A stretch of 64,000 bases of DNA from Paraburkholderia monticola. Its GTDB lineage: Bacteria > Pseudomonadota > Gammaproteobacteria > Burkholderiales > Burkholderiaceae. Below, one piece after another: positions 1 to 9,090 of this stretch. The number at the start of each line of letters is the position of its first letter. Positions within the stretch are counted from its first letter, which is position 1. Below the pieces are notes generated by a model. That model ran no database searches. It was not told the DNA's origin and worked only from the letters and a program-made list of their open reading frames with translations. Position numbers and translations under genes: made by a program. The DNA lies in NCBI RefSeq assembly GCF_001580545.1, contig NZ_LRBG01000022.1, positions 434,001 to 498,000 of the forward strand, read 5' to 3'.

Positions 1-1
1 C

Positions 2-715
2 ATCGCCTGGCTTGCCAGTGCCTATACCGAATTGCTATCGGCGCGGATCGAGTTGTTCGACGGGCCTGAGGGGGCACAGGGAACGCTCGCACAGTGGCAA
101 GCCGTGCGACGAGACGCGCTTGCTGTCGGCGACCGTCAGGACGTGCCGGCCGCTAAACGGGAAGAGGCGAAACGCACGGCTGCCCGCCTGCGAGAAGCGG
201 CGCGAGCGACTTCGCCAGAGCGCCTCGGCTGGCGGCTTGCCGCAATCGATGCCGCGCGTCCCCTGCTCGTCGAGCTCGACGCCTGGTGCACGCCGCGGTT
301 GGGCGCCGAGGCGCCTAGCTTTGCACCACTCGCGGATGTATTGGACCGCATAGAAGCTGTCTTGATGGAGTGTCTCGGCATGCATCCGGATTCGAAGCCG
401 CCGGTGGCCGCACCGGCAACCGAAGGAAATGCCGTTGCGCCGCAAGCGGCCCATGCGGCCCATGCGGGAAGCGTGAACGGCGCGACCGGCGCGCCGCAAA
501 GCCGCGAGGATGCGTATCGGCAATTAGCGTTGATCGCCGAGTACCTGATGCGCTACGAGCCGCACAGCCCCGTGCCTTACATGATCCAGCGCGCGCTCGA
601 ATGGGGCAGCAAGCCGCTGCCGGTGCTGCTACGGGAACTGATGTCCGAGGAGGCCGGGGATAAGCTTTGGACCGCACTGGGCTTGCTGCCGGTGGACGAC
701 AGCAAGGGCAAGTGA
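2..715 (+). CDS. tssA: Type VI secretion system protein TssA, C-terminal part (5' truncated by window)
   Basis: The open frame runs in from the left edge, so the true start is outside the window; 237 residues are visible. The last ~70 residues (SREDAYRQLALIAEYLMRYE, then a stretch containing EPHSPVPYMIQRALEWG) match the C-terminal region of TssA/ImpA-family proteins. These proteins cap or organise sheath assembly at the T6SS baseplate. The middle is Ala/Arg-rich and helical, followed by an Ala/Pro linker, which suits a helical core joined to the C-terminal domain. The gene ends at TGA 713-715 and no other T6SS gene follows, so this appears to be the end of a T6SS cluster lying to the left. 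The family call rests on the C-terminus. Confidence 0.8.
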   Translation: MAWLASAYTELLSARIELFDGPEGAQGTLAQWQAVRRDALAVGDRQDVPAAKREEAKRTAARLREAARATSPERLGWRLAAIDAARPLLVELDAWCTPRLGAEAPSFAPLADVLDRIEAVLMECLGMHPDSKPPVAAPATEGNAVAPQAAHAAHAGSVNGATGAPQSREDAYRQLALIAEYLMRYEPHSPVPYMIQRALEWGSKPLPVLLRELMSEEAGDKLWTALGLLPVDDSKGK

Positions 716-850
716 ATGAGAAATGGCCGTTCGCCGGGATTGATCAACTCGATGGGGCTCACTGCGGAAGCCAAAAATCGGAATCTCGCCGTCGGGAATA
801 CCTGGTCAGCCCCGAGGATGGGCGGTCGGATCAGCCGCCGCTCTTACGGG

Positions 851-1633
851 TTAGCGCGCGACACGATCGGTTCGCGCCAGGTGGTCCTCGAGCTTGCGCA
901 GACCGATCGCCAGCGCCAACGTCATCAGCCAATACGCCGCGGCGATAGCGAGGTAAGGTTCCCAGTAGCGCCCGTAGGCGCCGGCCACCGTGCGCGCGGC
1001 ATACGCCATCTCACCCAGGCCGATCGCCGAGATCAGCGACGTGTCCTTGAGCAGCGAAATCACGTTGTTGCCCAGCGGCGGCAGCATGCGCCGAAATGCC
1101 TGAGGGATTACGACATAACGCATCATCTGCGCATGCGTCATGCCGAGCGATTGGGCCGCCTGCCTCTGGCCGATCGCAATCGACTGGATGCCCGCGCGAA
1201 ACACTTCCGAAATATAGGCGCTGGAGTTCAGCGTCAGCGCCGTGACACCCGAGATCAGCGCCCCGTGATTCTGCTTCAGGCTACGAGCGAGATCGCCACT
1301 GATCAAAAGCCCGTGCACCGGGTGGATGAACACCGGCATCACCGCGAAATGGATCAGCAGGATTTGCACGAACAACGGCGTGCCGCGAAAAAAGCTCACA
1401 TAGGCCGTCGACGGCCAGCGCAGCAAATACTTGCACACTGCCTGCCACGGCTGATGTCTCGCGTCAGCCAACCGCGCCAGCGCCACTATCAGGCCCAGCG
1501 CGCAGCCCATGATGACACAGACCACAGTCGTTCCAACCGTGACCAACGCACCTTGCCAGAACAGTTGCCTGTATTCCACCAGGATGTCGGGGCGGAACCA
1601 CCCGAACCACAAGACCGGATTGCTGTCTTCCAT
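851..1633 (-). CDS. Polar amino-acid ABC transporter permease (HisM/GlnP family)
   Basis: A 260-residue inner-membrane protein with several hydrophobic helices. It carries the ABC permease EAA loop (AAQSLGMTHAQMMRYVVIPQ, about residues 158-177), which docks to the ATPase. The pattern SFFRGTPLFVQILL and the downstream TSLISAIG match the His/Glu/Asp-Gln permease family (HAAT). It lies 105 bases downstream of the periplasmic binding protein on the same strand, so the two probably form a transcription unit read leftwards. No cognate ATPase is next to them inside the window; 716-850 is non-coding and then tssA ends on the other strand. The amino-acid substrate cannot be read from sequence. Confidence 0.9.
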   Translation of the reverse strand: MEDSNPVLWFGWFRPDILVEYRQLFWQGALVTVGTTVVCVIMGCALGLIVALARLADARHQPWQAVCKYLLRWPSTAYVSFFRGTPLFVQILLIHFAVMPVFIHPVHGLLISGDLARSLKQNHGALISGVTALTLNSSAYISEVFRAGIQSIAIGQRQAAQSLGMTHAQMMRYVVIPQAFRRMLPPLGNNVISLLKDTSLISAIGLGEMAYAARTVAGAYGRYWEPYLAIAAAYWLMTLALAIGLRKLEDHLARTDRVAR

Positions 1634-1738
1634 GCTCGCTTTCTATAAAACGGAAGGCCGAAGCGCGGCCGAGGGCTATTCGGCGCCGTGGCCAGGGACT
1701 GGCACGGCGCGCGCGACTGCATCAAGCCACGACTGCTA

Positions 1739-2500
1739 TTACTGCGGCTTGAAGTCCTGGTTGAACCACTTCTTGTAGATCACGTTGTAGGTGCCATCTG
1801 CGCGGATCGCAGCCAGGCCAGCGTTGATCTTGTCCAGCAAGGCCTTGTCGCCCTTGCGCACCACGATTCCGTAGTATTCCTTGGGGAAATTCGCATCTTC
1901 CACGGTCTTGAGGCCTGGGGTCTGCGATACGCGGTAGGCAATGACGCCGTTATCGCCAATGGCCGCGTCCACGCCGCCCGAAGCCAGTTCGGAAATAATG
2001 AGTGGCGTGCTTTCGAAGCGACGGATATTCGGGTTGGTCTTGCCCACTTCACGGCTCATGACATCGTCGGCCGTCGAACCGCTGACCACGGAAACCTTTT
2101 TGTTGTCCAGGTCCTTCAGCGACTTCACCGTACTGTTCTTGGGCACGGCAATCAACTGGCGCGCATCGAAATATGGCGCCGAGAAGTCGAAACTCTGTTT
2201 GCGTTTGTCGTTGATCGTGACGCCGGAAATGACCAGGTCCACATCGCCGTTGTTGAGCGAGGCGAAGATGCTGGTGAACGGCGTATTCACGATGCGCATT
2301 TTCATATGCTGCTGTTTGGCGATCGCATCGATGATGTCGATGTCGAAACCGACGATCTGATTGTCCTTGTTCTGAAATGCGAAAGGAGTATAGGTCGCGC
2401 TCGATGCCACAACCAGTTCGCGGTCTTGTGCGTGTGCGCCGGCAGACCAGATAGCGCAGGCGGCCACCGAGGCGGCCAGGGTTAGAATGATTTTTTTCAC
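1739..2500 (-). CDS. Amino-acid ABC transporter periplasmic substrate-binding protein
   Basis: Family 3 solute-binding protein. A Sec signal peptide (VKKIILTLAASVAACAIWSA, cleavage after AHA) is followed by the typical first strand (ELVVASSATYTPFAF) and the FDIDIIDAIA segment. The internal SGVTINDKRKQSFDFSAPYF is the family's ligand-pocket signature. I chose the GTG at 2500 because it places the lysines at the front of the signal peptide; a TTG at 2521 would add seven residues. The C-terminal YKKWFNQDF is typical of the family. It delivers a polar amino acid to the permease at 851-1633. Confidence 0.9.
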   Translation of the reverse strand: MKKIILTLAASVAACAIWSAGAHAQDRELVVASSATYTPFAFQNKDNQIVGFDIDIIDAIAKQQHMKMRIVNTPFTSIFASLNNGDVDLVISGVTINDKRKQSFDFSAPYFDARQLIAVPKNSTVKSLKDLDNKKVSVVSGSTADDVMSREVGKTNPNIRRFESTPLIISELASGGVDAAIGDNGVIAYRVSQTPGLKTVEDANFPKEYYGIVVRKGDKALLDKINAGLAAIRADGTYNVIYKKWFNQDFKPQ

Positions 2501-2708
2501 AGCCGCGTCGCCCAGAGTCAAAAAGAGGTCGGAAAATTATATAGCATGGCGCGAACGCCAATAGAGCAACACCGGCGACTGTTTCACGGGGTTGCCCATT
2601 GCGTTGTGTTCGTTTGACGGTGAATAAAGGGGGGAGTAGGGTTGGGCGGCCGGAGTTCGTCGATGATGCCCACTGTTAGAATGGCGGCCCTTTTCCTGGG
2701 AGAAGCAA

Positions 2709-3023
2709 ATGTCCTGGTTCATCTATGAAGTGCCCGAGTACAACGAAGACGGTGCGCGCATCGAACCCTTCAGCGACCTACGTAGCCGCGTCGTAAAAGT
2801 AAGTGGGCAGGCAATGGCTGACGAACTGGAAAGCGTCCGCGAGAACGCCGCGACCACGGCGGACACGCCCACACGCCCACTGCGCGCAGCGGAAAATCCT
2901 CACGTATTCCCGATCCCCTATGCCGATTCCATGATCCTGGTCGGGTTCATCTTCGAACTGCAGCGCGAGTCCCGACGGCTTGTGGTGTCACCCGTGGAAA
3001 TGCCCTGGCTGAAAGACGCGTAG
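2709..3023 (+). CDS. Conserved hypothetical protein, 104 aa
   Basis: A short soluble protein beginning MSWFIYEVPEYNEDG. The start ATG is preceded by GGGAGAAGCAA, a good ribosome binding site, and the frame has normal codon use for the window. It has no signal peptide and no transmembrane segment. The C-terminal half (PYADSMILVGFIFELQRESR) looks like paired beta strands. I do not recognise a family. It stands alone, divergent from the amino-acid binding protein, with a shared ~200-base promoter region. Confidence 0.65.
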   Translation: MSWFIYEVPEYNEDGARIEPFSDLRSRVVKVSGQAMADELESVRENAATTADTPTRPLRAAENPHVFPIPYADSMILVGFIFELQRESRRLVVSPVEMPWLKDA

Positions 3024-3508
3024 AAAACGTAAGGATCGAAACGGCCCCGAACCTGAGCGGCAATATACATAGGCAGCGGCGGCATAGCGCGAAGCCGTTT
3101 CCATGCATCCGGAACGCCTGATTCCGATTCTTCAATGGCGCCGCCGCCTGGCGGTGCGGATCGTGGTGCTGAACTTTATTGTTCGTCCGCGGTAACGAGG
3201 TGCGGTAGCGCGCCAGTCGGCGTAAATTGACCGGCCCGAAAAACTGATAGCCGCTGCGACATCACCTGTTTCCTTGCCGCAACGCGCTAAAATTTTTTGC
3301 AACAAGTGCATCCAGGCACCCATCTGTTCCGTAACTGCCAGATTGGCCGACACCGACGTGGCCGGAACATGCCTGCGGTCCACCCCGGGAGGGCCAACCG
3401 ATGCGATGGTCACGGCCGCGGAAGACGCTCGTTTCGAGCGGCCACCGCACGGCGGCTACTCAGGTATTCCAGATCCCGCACGGCCGATCCACAGGGAGCG
3501 CAGATGAC
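3024..3508. other. Intergenic region upstream of ECF sigma factor
   Basis: 485 bases without a convincing gene. Short frames on both strands here have atypical composition and no ribosome binding sites. It presumably holds the promoter of the sigma/anti-sigma unit, but I cannot identify an ECF-type -35/-10 pair with confidence. Confidence 0.5.
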
Positions 3509-4102
3509 ATGAGCGGCAATCCGGCAACCGATGGCGATCGGCCGACCGACGATCCCGAAACCCGTCGCCGCGATGAACTGAACCTGCTCCTGCTCGACGT
3601 TGGCGCGGGCGATCGGGCTGCTTTCGCCACACTCTACCGACGCACCTCCGCGAAGCTCCTCGGTGTGTGCCTGAAGATGCTGCGCGATCGCGGCGAAGCC
3701 GAAGAGGTGCTGCAGGACGTCTATGTCACCGTATGGCGCCGCGCCGTGACGTTCGACCCGACGCTCGCCAGCGCGATCACGTGGCTTGCCGCCATCGCGC
3801 GCAACCGGGCCATCGACCGCCTGCGCACGCGCCGCGAAGAACCATTGGACGAAACGATAGGGGAAGAGATCGTCGATGACAGTCCGTCGCCCGCCGCGAT
3901 CGCCGAGTATAGCGAGGAGCGACGACGCCTCGAGCGTTGTCTGGAAGGACTGCCGGCCCAGCACGGTAGTGTCGTTCGGGAAGCATTCTTCACGGGCGCG
4001 ACGTATGCCGAACTGGCGGAGCGATTGAGCGTCCCGCTGGGAACCCTGAAAAGCTGGATCCGGCGCAGTCTGCTCCAGCTCAAAGCGTGTCTCGAACAAT
4101 GA
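3509..4102 (+). CDS. ECF RNA polymerase sigma factor, SigK-like
   Basis: 197-residue extracytoplasmic-function sigma factor. Region sigma-2 (AAFATLYRRTSAKLLGVCLK through EAEEVLQDVYVTVWRRA, about residues 35-95) binds core RNA polymerase and the -10 element. Region sigma-4 (TYAELAERLSVPLGTLKSWI, near residues 165-185) is the -35-binding helix-turn-helix. The ATG at 3509 is preceded by GGGAG at 3494-3498. Its stop overlaps the start of the anti-sigma gene (ATGA), so the two are translationally coupled. The pairing with an RskA-type anti-sigma factor and a fasciclin-domain secreted protein points to the SigK/RpoE-like subgroup. Confidence 0.92.
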   Translation: MSGNPATDGDRPTDDPETRRRDELNLLLLDVGAGDRAAFATLYRRTSAKLLGVCLKMLRDRGEAEEVLQDVYVTVWRRAVTFDPTLASAITWLAAIARNRAIDRLRTRREEPLDETIGEEIVDDSPSPAAIAEYSEERRRLERCLEGLPAQHGSVVREAFFTGATYAELAERLSVPLGTLKSWIRRSLLQLKACLEQ

Positions 4103-4821
4103 ATACGCCACTCTCCAGCCCTGACGATCTGCGGTGCGCCGAATACGTACTGGGCGTTCTCGACGCGGCCGGGCGCAGGCAGATCGAACTGGCACTGCAG
4201 CACGATCGCCAACTGGCCGCAAGCGTCGCACGCTGGCAGAACCGCTTGATGCCGCTCAACGAAGATATCGGCGAGATCGAGCCAGCAAGCTATGTGTGGG
4301 CGCGCATCCAGTCCGAACTGGGCTTCGCGCCAGTCGAAGCGCCGCGGCCTCGCGTCAGGCTCTGGGATGATGTCCGTTGGTGGCGCTGGATCGGTATCGG
4401 TTCCAGTTTCGCAGCCATGGCGCTCGTCATTCTTCTCATCCTGCCGGTCCGGTATGGTCCCGTCGTTGGCCCCAGCCACGATGGCTACAAGGTGGCCAGC
4501 ATCGTGCGGGACGGAGGCGCCGCAGGATGGACCGCGATCGTCGACGTCGAGCGTGCCCGCATGGTGATCGTTCCGGCATACGGCAACCCGGTTGCGGCAG
4601 ACCGCTCCACCGAACTGTGGCTGATTGCGCCGGGCGAGCGACCCGTGTCGCTCGGCGTGATTGCAGTAGACCGGCCGACCATCGTAGCGCTACCGCAAAC
4701 CCGGCTCGCGCTGCTGAACGAGCGAGCGACCCTCGCGGTATCGCTGGAACCGCATGGAGGATCGCCGAGCGGGCAACCGACCGGGCCGGTGCTGGCAAAA
4801 GGCGTCGTGGGCGGCGCATGA
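4099..4821 (+). CDS. Anti-sigma factor, RskA family
   Basis: 240-residue single-pass membrane protein. The N-terminal cytoplasmic part (LRCAEYVLGVLDAAGRRQIE) is an anti-sigma domain that would hold the adjacent sigma factor. One transmembrane helix follows (residues ~98-120, SFAAMALVILLILPVRYG). The periplasmic RskA domain contains DGYKVASIVRDGGAAGWTAI and the STELWLIAPGERPVSLG segment typical of anti-sigma-K factors. The ATG overlaps the sigma stop codon (ATGA), giving equimolar coupled expression. By family knowledge the signal would be relayed by regulated proteolysis of the periplasmic and membrane parts. Confidence 0.9.
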   Translation: MNTPLSSPDDLRCAEYVLGVLDAAGRRQIELALQHDRQLAASVARWQNRLMPLNEDIGEIEPASYVWARIQSELGFAPVEAPRPRVRLWDDVRWWRWIGIGSSFAAMALVILLILPVRYGPVVGPSHDGYKVASIVRDGGAAGWTAIVDVERARMVIVPAYGNPVAADRSTELWLIAPGERPVSLGVIAVDRPTIVALPQTRLALLNERATLAVSLEPHGGSPSGQPTGPVLAKGVVGGA

Positions 4822-4951
4822 GCGCGCTCCACGATCCCTGCGTCCATGGTCGCTCGACATGCGCGCGATAAGGCGTGCATCCGTAGCTTCGTTTGACCCG
4901 TATCTTCGCTTGCTTCCAGTCCGGAAGCATCGATCTTTCGGGAGAACGCAG

Positions 4952-5533
4952 ATGGAATCCTGCAGCAAGATGAAAACGGCCGGCGCAGCGCTCGTCATTG
5001 CTCTGGCGCTGGGAACGACGATGGCCGCGACGGCCGGTTCGATGTCCCCGGACAACACCGTGGAGGTTGGCGGCGCCGCCATGTATCCGTCGAAGAACAT
5101 CATCCAGAACGCGGTGAATTCGAACGACCACACGACCCTGGTCGCCGCGGTGAAAGCCGGCGGTCTGGTCGATACGCTATCGGGCAACGGCCCCTTCACG
5201 GTGTTCGCGCCGACCAACGAGGCGTTCGCCGCGTTGCCCGCCGGCACGGTGCAGACGCTGCTCAAACCCGAGAACAAGGCCATGCTTGTCAAGGTGCTCA
5301 CGTATCACGTGGTGCCGGGCCGTCTCACCGCGCGTGATCTCGCCATGGCAGTTGACCAGGGAGGTGGCAAGGCGAGCCTGAAGACTGTCGAGGGCGATTC
5401 GCTGATCGTCAGCAAGGACGCCAGCGGCTGGGCCATTACCGACGACAAGGGCGACGTCGCGCACGTGACGATCGGCGACGTCATGCAGTCCAATGGCGTC
5501 ATTCATGTGGTCGACACCGTGCTATTGCCATGA
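4952..5533 (+). CDS. Secreted fasciclin (FAS1) domain protein
   Basis: 193 residues with a Sec signal (MKTAGAALVIALALGTTMAA, starting at the second Met) and one FAS1 domain. FAS1 hallmarks are visible: FTVFAPTNEAFAALPAGTVQ, then TYHVVPGRLTARD, and the terminal NGVIHVVDTVLLP. The ATG at 4952 follows GGAGAACGCAG; an alternative start is the ATG at 4970. FAS1 domains mediate adhesion or matrix contacts outside the cell. It lies 130 bases after the anti-sigma gene and is probably a target of the sigma factor, as MPT70/MPT83 are of mycobacterial SigK. That regulatory link is inference from gene order. Confidence 0.9.
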   Translation: MESCSKMKTAGAALVIALALGTTMAATAGSMSPDNTVEVGGAAMYPSKNIIQNAVNSNDHTTLVAAVKAGGLVDTLSGNGPFTVFAPTNEAFAALPAGTVQTLLKPENKAMLVKVLTYHVVPGRLTARDLAMAVDQGGGKASLKTVEGDSLIVSKDASGWAITDDKGDVAHVTIGDVMQSNGVIHVVDTVLLP

Positions 5534-5623
5534 CGTCGAATTGAATACCGGGAGGGAGGCGCATCGCGGCAAAGAGGTGAAACCTCGTGGCTGCTCATGA
5601 CGCCTCGTTCCCGGTGTGTCACT

Positions 5624-7546
5624 TCAGGCCAGATCGAGCCGCGCCCCCATCTCGACCACACGATTCGGCGGCAAGCCCAAATGAGCGGTCGCGTTCAGCT
5701 CGTTCTTGCGCAGCAGCGAGAACAGGCTTAGCAGCACATAGCGTGCTGGATGGTGCCTGGTCTTCACCGTCAGCGATTCGCGTCCGAGGTAGAACGTGGT
5801 CGTCATCGGGTCATAGGCCGTGCATCCCGCGTGCCGCAGCGCCTGTTCGAGCAGTTGCGGCACATCGAGCATTTCCAGGTAGCCGTAACGACCGATGATC
5901 CGCACGAAGCCCTGGTCGAGGCGCTGCACCTCGAAACGGTTGCTTTCCTCGACGCGTGGCGTTTCCTCGGTCAGCAAGGTCAGGAGCACCACCTGCTCAT
6001 GCAGTACCTGATTGTGCTTCAGGTGGTGCAGCATGGTGGTCGGCACCGAGTTTCCGGCGCCCATCAGAAACACGCCCGTACCATGCACACGGTGCGGCGG
6101 AGACACGGCAATGCTCGACACGAATGCGTCGAGCGGCAACTGCGTGTCCATGCGGGCGCGTGTCAGCGCGCGCAGCCCGATCAGCCACGAGGTCGACACG
6201 AGGAAGGTCAGCGTGCCGATCGTGAGCGGGAGCCAGCCGCCGTCGGCAAACTTCATCGCGTTCGCCGCGACGAACGCCACGTCCACCACCATGAAAAGTC
6301 CGGCCACGAGCGCGACGCGCCAGATCGGCCAGTTCCAGCGCACGCGCGCGAAAGCGGCGAACAGCATGGTCGTGATCAACATCGTCGTCGATACCGCGAT
6401 ACCGAAAGCGGCCGCGAGACTGTCCGAGCTGCGGAAGCCGAGCACCACCGCGATGGTCGCGACCATCAGCACCCAGTTCAGTCCCGGCAGATAGATCTGC
6501 CCCTCGGTGCTCGACGACGTGTGTCTGACCGTCACGCGCGGCGACAAGCCGAGCTGCGCCGCCTGGCGCGTCAATGAGAACACCGCGGAAATCAGCGCCT
6601 GCGAGGCCACGATGGTCGCCAGCGTGGCCAGCACCACCATCGGATACAGGCCCCATGACGGCACCGTCGTATAGAACGGGCGGGCCGCCGCGCTGGCATC
6701 GCGCAGCAGCAACGCGCCTTGACCCAGATAGTTGACGGTCAGCGCGGGCAACGCGAGCCCGTACCACGCGAGACGGATCGGCCGCGCGCCGAAGTGGCCC
6801 ATGTCGGCGTACAGTGCTTCGCCGCCGGTCAGGCACAACACGACGGCGCCCAGTGCGACGAAGCCCTTGAAGCCGTTGTGCGCGAAGAACTCGATGCCGT
6901 TCAGCGGATTGAAGGCGGCGAGGATCGCCGGCGTTTGCACGAGCGACACCAGCCCCAACCCGAAGATGACGACGAACCAGACCGCGAGAATCGGACCGAA
7001 CGCGACGCCCACGCGTCCGGAGCCCAACGGCTGTACCGCGAATAGCGCCACCAGGATCACCACGGTGAGCGGCACCGTGTAGTGCGCGAAGGCGGGCGTC
7101 GCCACTTCGATCCCTTCGATGGCGCTCAGCACCGAGATCGCGGGCGTGATCACGCCGTCGCCATACAGCATCGCGGTCCCGAACATCGCCATGAATACCC
7201 AGCGCAACGCGCCGGCGCGGGTCACGCGTCCGGTGCGCTCGCCGACCAGCAATGCGAGCAGCGCAAGCAGTCCGCCTTCGCCGCGGTTGTCGGCCTGCAT
7301 CAGCACCAGCACGTACTTGCCGCTCACCATCAATATCAGCGACCACAGGAACAGCGAGACGATGCCGATCACGTTGGCGTGGGTCGGTGCGACGCCGAGC
7401 GAGCCACTGAACGCGGCCTGCAATGCGTACAGCGGGCTCGTGCCGAGGTCGCCGAACACGATGCCGAGCGCGGAGAGTGCGAGCGCTGCCGTTCCTGTCG
7501 CGCGATGCGAAGACGGCGAAGCCTGCAGGGTATGCACGTTGTTCAT
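5624..7546 (-). CDS. kup: Kup low-affinity potassium uptake protein
   Basis: 640 residues, close to E. coli Kup (622). A stretch of about twelve hydrophobic helices spans residues ~20-430, followed by a ~200-residue cytoplasmic tail. Signature segments are LGIVFGDLGTSPLYALQAAF in helix 1 and YGDGVITPAISVLSAIEGIE. Kup proteins are K+/H+ symporters important at low pH or osmotic stress. The ATG at 7546 begins MNNVHTLQASPSSHR. The gene is monocistronic and faces the fasciclin gene convergently. Confidence 0.97.
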   Translation of the reverse strand: MNNVHTLQASPSSHRATGTAALALSALGIVFGDLGTSPLYALQAAFSGSLGVAPTHANVIGIVSLFLWSLILMVSGKYVLVLMQADNRGEGGLLALLALLVGERTGRVTRAGALRWVFMAMFGTAMLYGDGVITPAISVLSAIEGIEVATPAFAHYTVPLTVVILVALFAVQPLGSGRVGVAFGPILAVWFVVIFGLGLVSLVQTPAILAAFNPLNGIEFFAHNGFKGFVALGAVVLCLTGGEALYADMGHFGARPIRLAWYGLALPALTVNYLGQGALLLRDASAAARPFYTTVPSWGLYPMVVLATLATIVASQALISAVFSLTRQAAQLGLSPRVTVRHTSSSTEGQIYLPGLNWVLMVATIAVVLGFRSSDSLAAAFGIAVSTTMLITTMLFAAFARVRWNWPIWRVALVAGLFMVVDVAFVAANAMKFADGGWLPLTIGTLTFLVSTSWLIGLRALTRARMDTQLPLDAFVSSIAVSPPHRVHGTGVFLMGAGNSVPTTMLHHLKHNQVLHEQVVLLTLLTEETPRVEESNRFEVQRLDQGFVRIIGRYGYLEMLDVPQLLEQALRHAGCTAYDPMTTTFYLGRESLTVKTRHHPARYVLLSLFSLLRKNELNATAHLGLPPNRVVEMGARLDLA

Positions 7547-8035
7547 GGGCTATTCATATCGGAGATAACGTCGGCAGGCGAGGGGTGATGGCGTCGATAG
7601 CCTGCTCGACCAGGATGTTGGCTGCGTCGATCGAGATGCTTTGAATCCCATGAGTGGGGTGGCGATTGAGCTTGCTTCTCCCGTTGTTCGTTCGTGGCGA
7701 TGGGGGCCGTGCAGCGCGTACGATGCAACGAATCCGGACTGTCCGCAATGACGGTTAACCCAAGGCGACTGGGGCCGCACGACGGGCGGACCGACGATTC
7801 GATCGACCGTTCGTAGACCTCATGAAAGCATGGCGTCACAAGGCCGGCTAATGTGTAAGACCGGTGTTGACTGAATGAAAGAAAGCGGTGCGGTGATCGT
7901 CGATTTCGATCTGCTTGCCTGACTATATCAATCACGCCAGGGCTCGACCTCGCGCTGCCCGGCGAGATAGTCAGTGATCCTCTCGAGCGGTAGCCGTCGC
8001 GCAGCGCGAGAACGAGTCTGCGCGACCCAGCCTGA
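7547..8035. other. Intergenic region between kup and the hydroxyproline operon
   Basis: 489 bases, upstream of kup on the minus strand and downstream of the dehydratase gene (which ends at 8036). A 130-codon minus-strand frame crosses it (7543-7935) but is Arg/Ser/His-rich with no recognisable domain and no ribosome binding site. I treat the region as the kup leader/promoter with no supported gene. Confidence 0.5.
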
Positions 8036-9043
8036 TCATCGCACTAAAAAGCCATAAGCCAATGGATCCCGTTCATCCACGATCCACTGTGCGAACCCGC
8101 AGATATACGCGTCGCCTTCCACCTCGGGAATCACGGCCGGTATGCCGTGGACCGACGTTTCGCGCAGCACGCGCGCCTTGAATATCGTGCCGACGATCGA
8201 TTCATTGACGAGCGTGTCGTTCGCGCCCAGCTGACCCCGTTGGTAAAGCTGCGCCACGCGGCCGGCGGTGCCGGAACCGGTCGGCGAACGATCGACCTCG
8301 CGATCCGCGAACACGCAGCAGTTCGCCTGCGTCGAGCCCGGATGGCGCGGCGCATTGGCGATGATGGTCCCGTAGATGTGATTGATCTCCGGAATGTCCG
8401 GATGCTGCACGGCAAACGCGCTGTTCGCGGCTTGCTTCACCTCGGCGCCGAAGCGGATCAGGCGTTCCACTTCGGACTCGCGGATCGCCAGATCGAATGG
8501 CGCCCCGTCGACATAGAAATAGAACGCGCCCCCATAGGCGATGTCGCCCGTGACCTTGCCGAAGGACGGCGTGTCGACCGTCACATCGCGCTTGAACAGG
8601 AACGACGGCACGTTGACGAAGCGCGCGCGGCCGGCGTGCTCGCCGTCCCAGTCGACGAAGGCCTCGATGAAGCCGCAGGGTGCATCGATGCCGACGCGCG
8701 TCCGCGGACTCGTGCGCTGCACCCAGCCGAGTTCGACGGCGGCCGTCGCGAGCGCGATGACGCCGTGTCCGCAGTGGTCGCTATAGCCTTCGTTGTGCAC
8801 GAAGATGACGCCGAAATCGGCGTCGCGCGAAATCGGCTCGGTCAGGTAGCCGCCATACATGTCGGCGTGGCCGCGCGGCTCGAACATCAACGCGCGGCGA
8901 ATTTCGTCGGCGTGGTCCTTCAGCCAGGCACGGCGCTGCACGATCGTGTCGCCCGGCAGGCGCGGCAGTCCGCTCGTGACGATGCGGAACGCTTCTCCGC
9001 CGGTATGGACTTCGACGGTCGAAAGGGTGCGGCTCGGTTTCAT
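8036..9043 (-). CDS. trans-3-hydroxy-L-proline dehydratase (proline racemase superfamily)
   Basis: 335 residues of the proline racemase fold. The first active-site motif keeps its cysteine (SDHCGHG, Cys91). The second, which is a Cys in racemases and 4-hydroxyproline epimerases (DRSPCG), is Thr here (DRSPTGSGT, Thr255). That Cys-to-Thr change marks the dehydratases that turn trans-3-hydroxy-L-proline into a pyrroline carboxylate. The ATG at 9043 gives MKPSRTLSTVEVHTGG; longer upstream frames run into the 10-bp tandem repeat and are not credible. It is the last gene of a leftward operon with an amidohydrolase and an MHS symporter, under a divergent LysR regulator. Confidence 0.88.
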   Translation of the reverse strand: MKPSRTLSTVEVHTGGEAFRIVTSGLPRLPGDTIVQRRAWLKDHADEIRRALMFEPRGHADMYGGYLTEPISRDADFGVIFVHNEGYSDHCGHGVIALATAAVELGWVQRTSPRTRVGIDAPCGFIEAFVDWDGEHAGRARFVNVPSFLFKRDVTVDTPSFGKVTGDIAYGGAFYFYVDGAPFDLAIRESEVERLIRFGAEVKQAANSAFAVQHPDIPEINHIYGTIIANAPRHPGSTQANCCVFADREVDRSPTGSGTAGRVAQLYQRGQLGANDTLVNESIVGTIFKARVLRETSVHGIPAVIPEVEGDAYICGFAQWIVDERDPLAYGFLVR

Positions 9044-9090
9044 GGGTGTGGGTCGTGGCGAGGACAGAGGTGCCAGTGTATCCGGCGCAT

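Noticed and set aside
851..2500. Missing ATPase of the amino-acid importer as a pseudogene nearby
   Set aside because: No Walker motifs are readable in any frame of the adjacent non-coding stretches; the ATPase must be elsewhere or shared.
7543..7935. 130-codon minus-strand frame overlapping the kup start
   Set aside because: Arg/His/Ser-rich, no domain, no ribosome binding site, and its four-base overlap with kup is explained by the ATGA start sequence alone.
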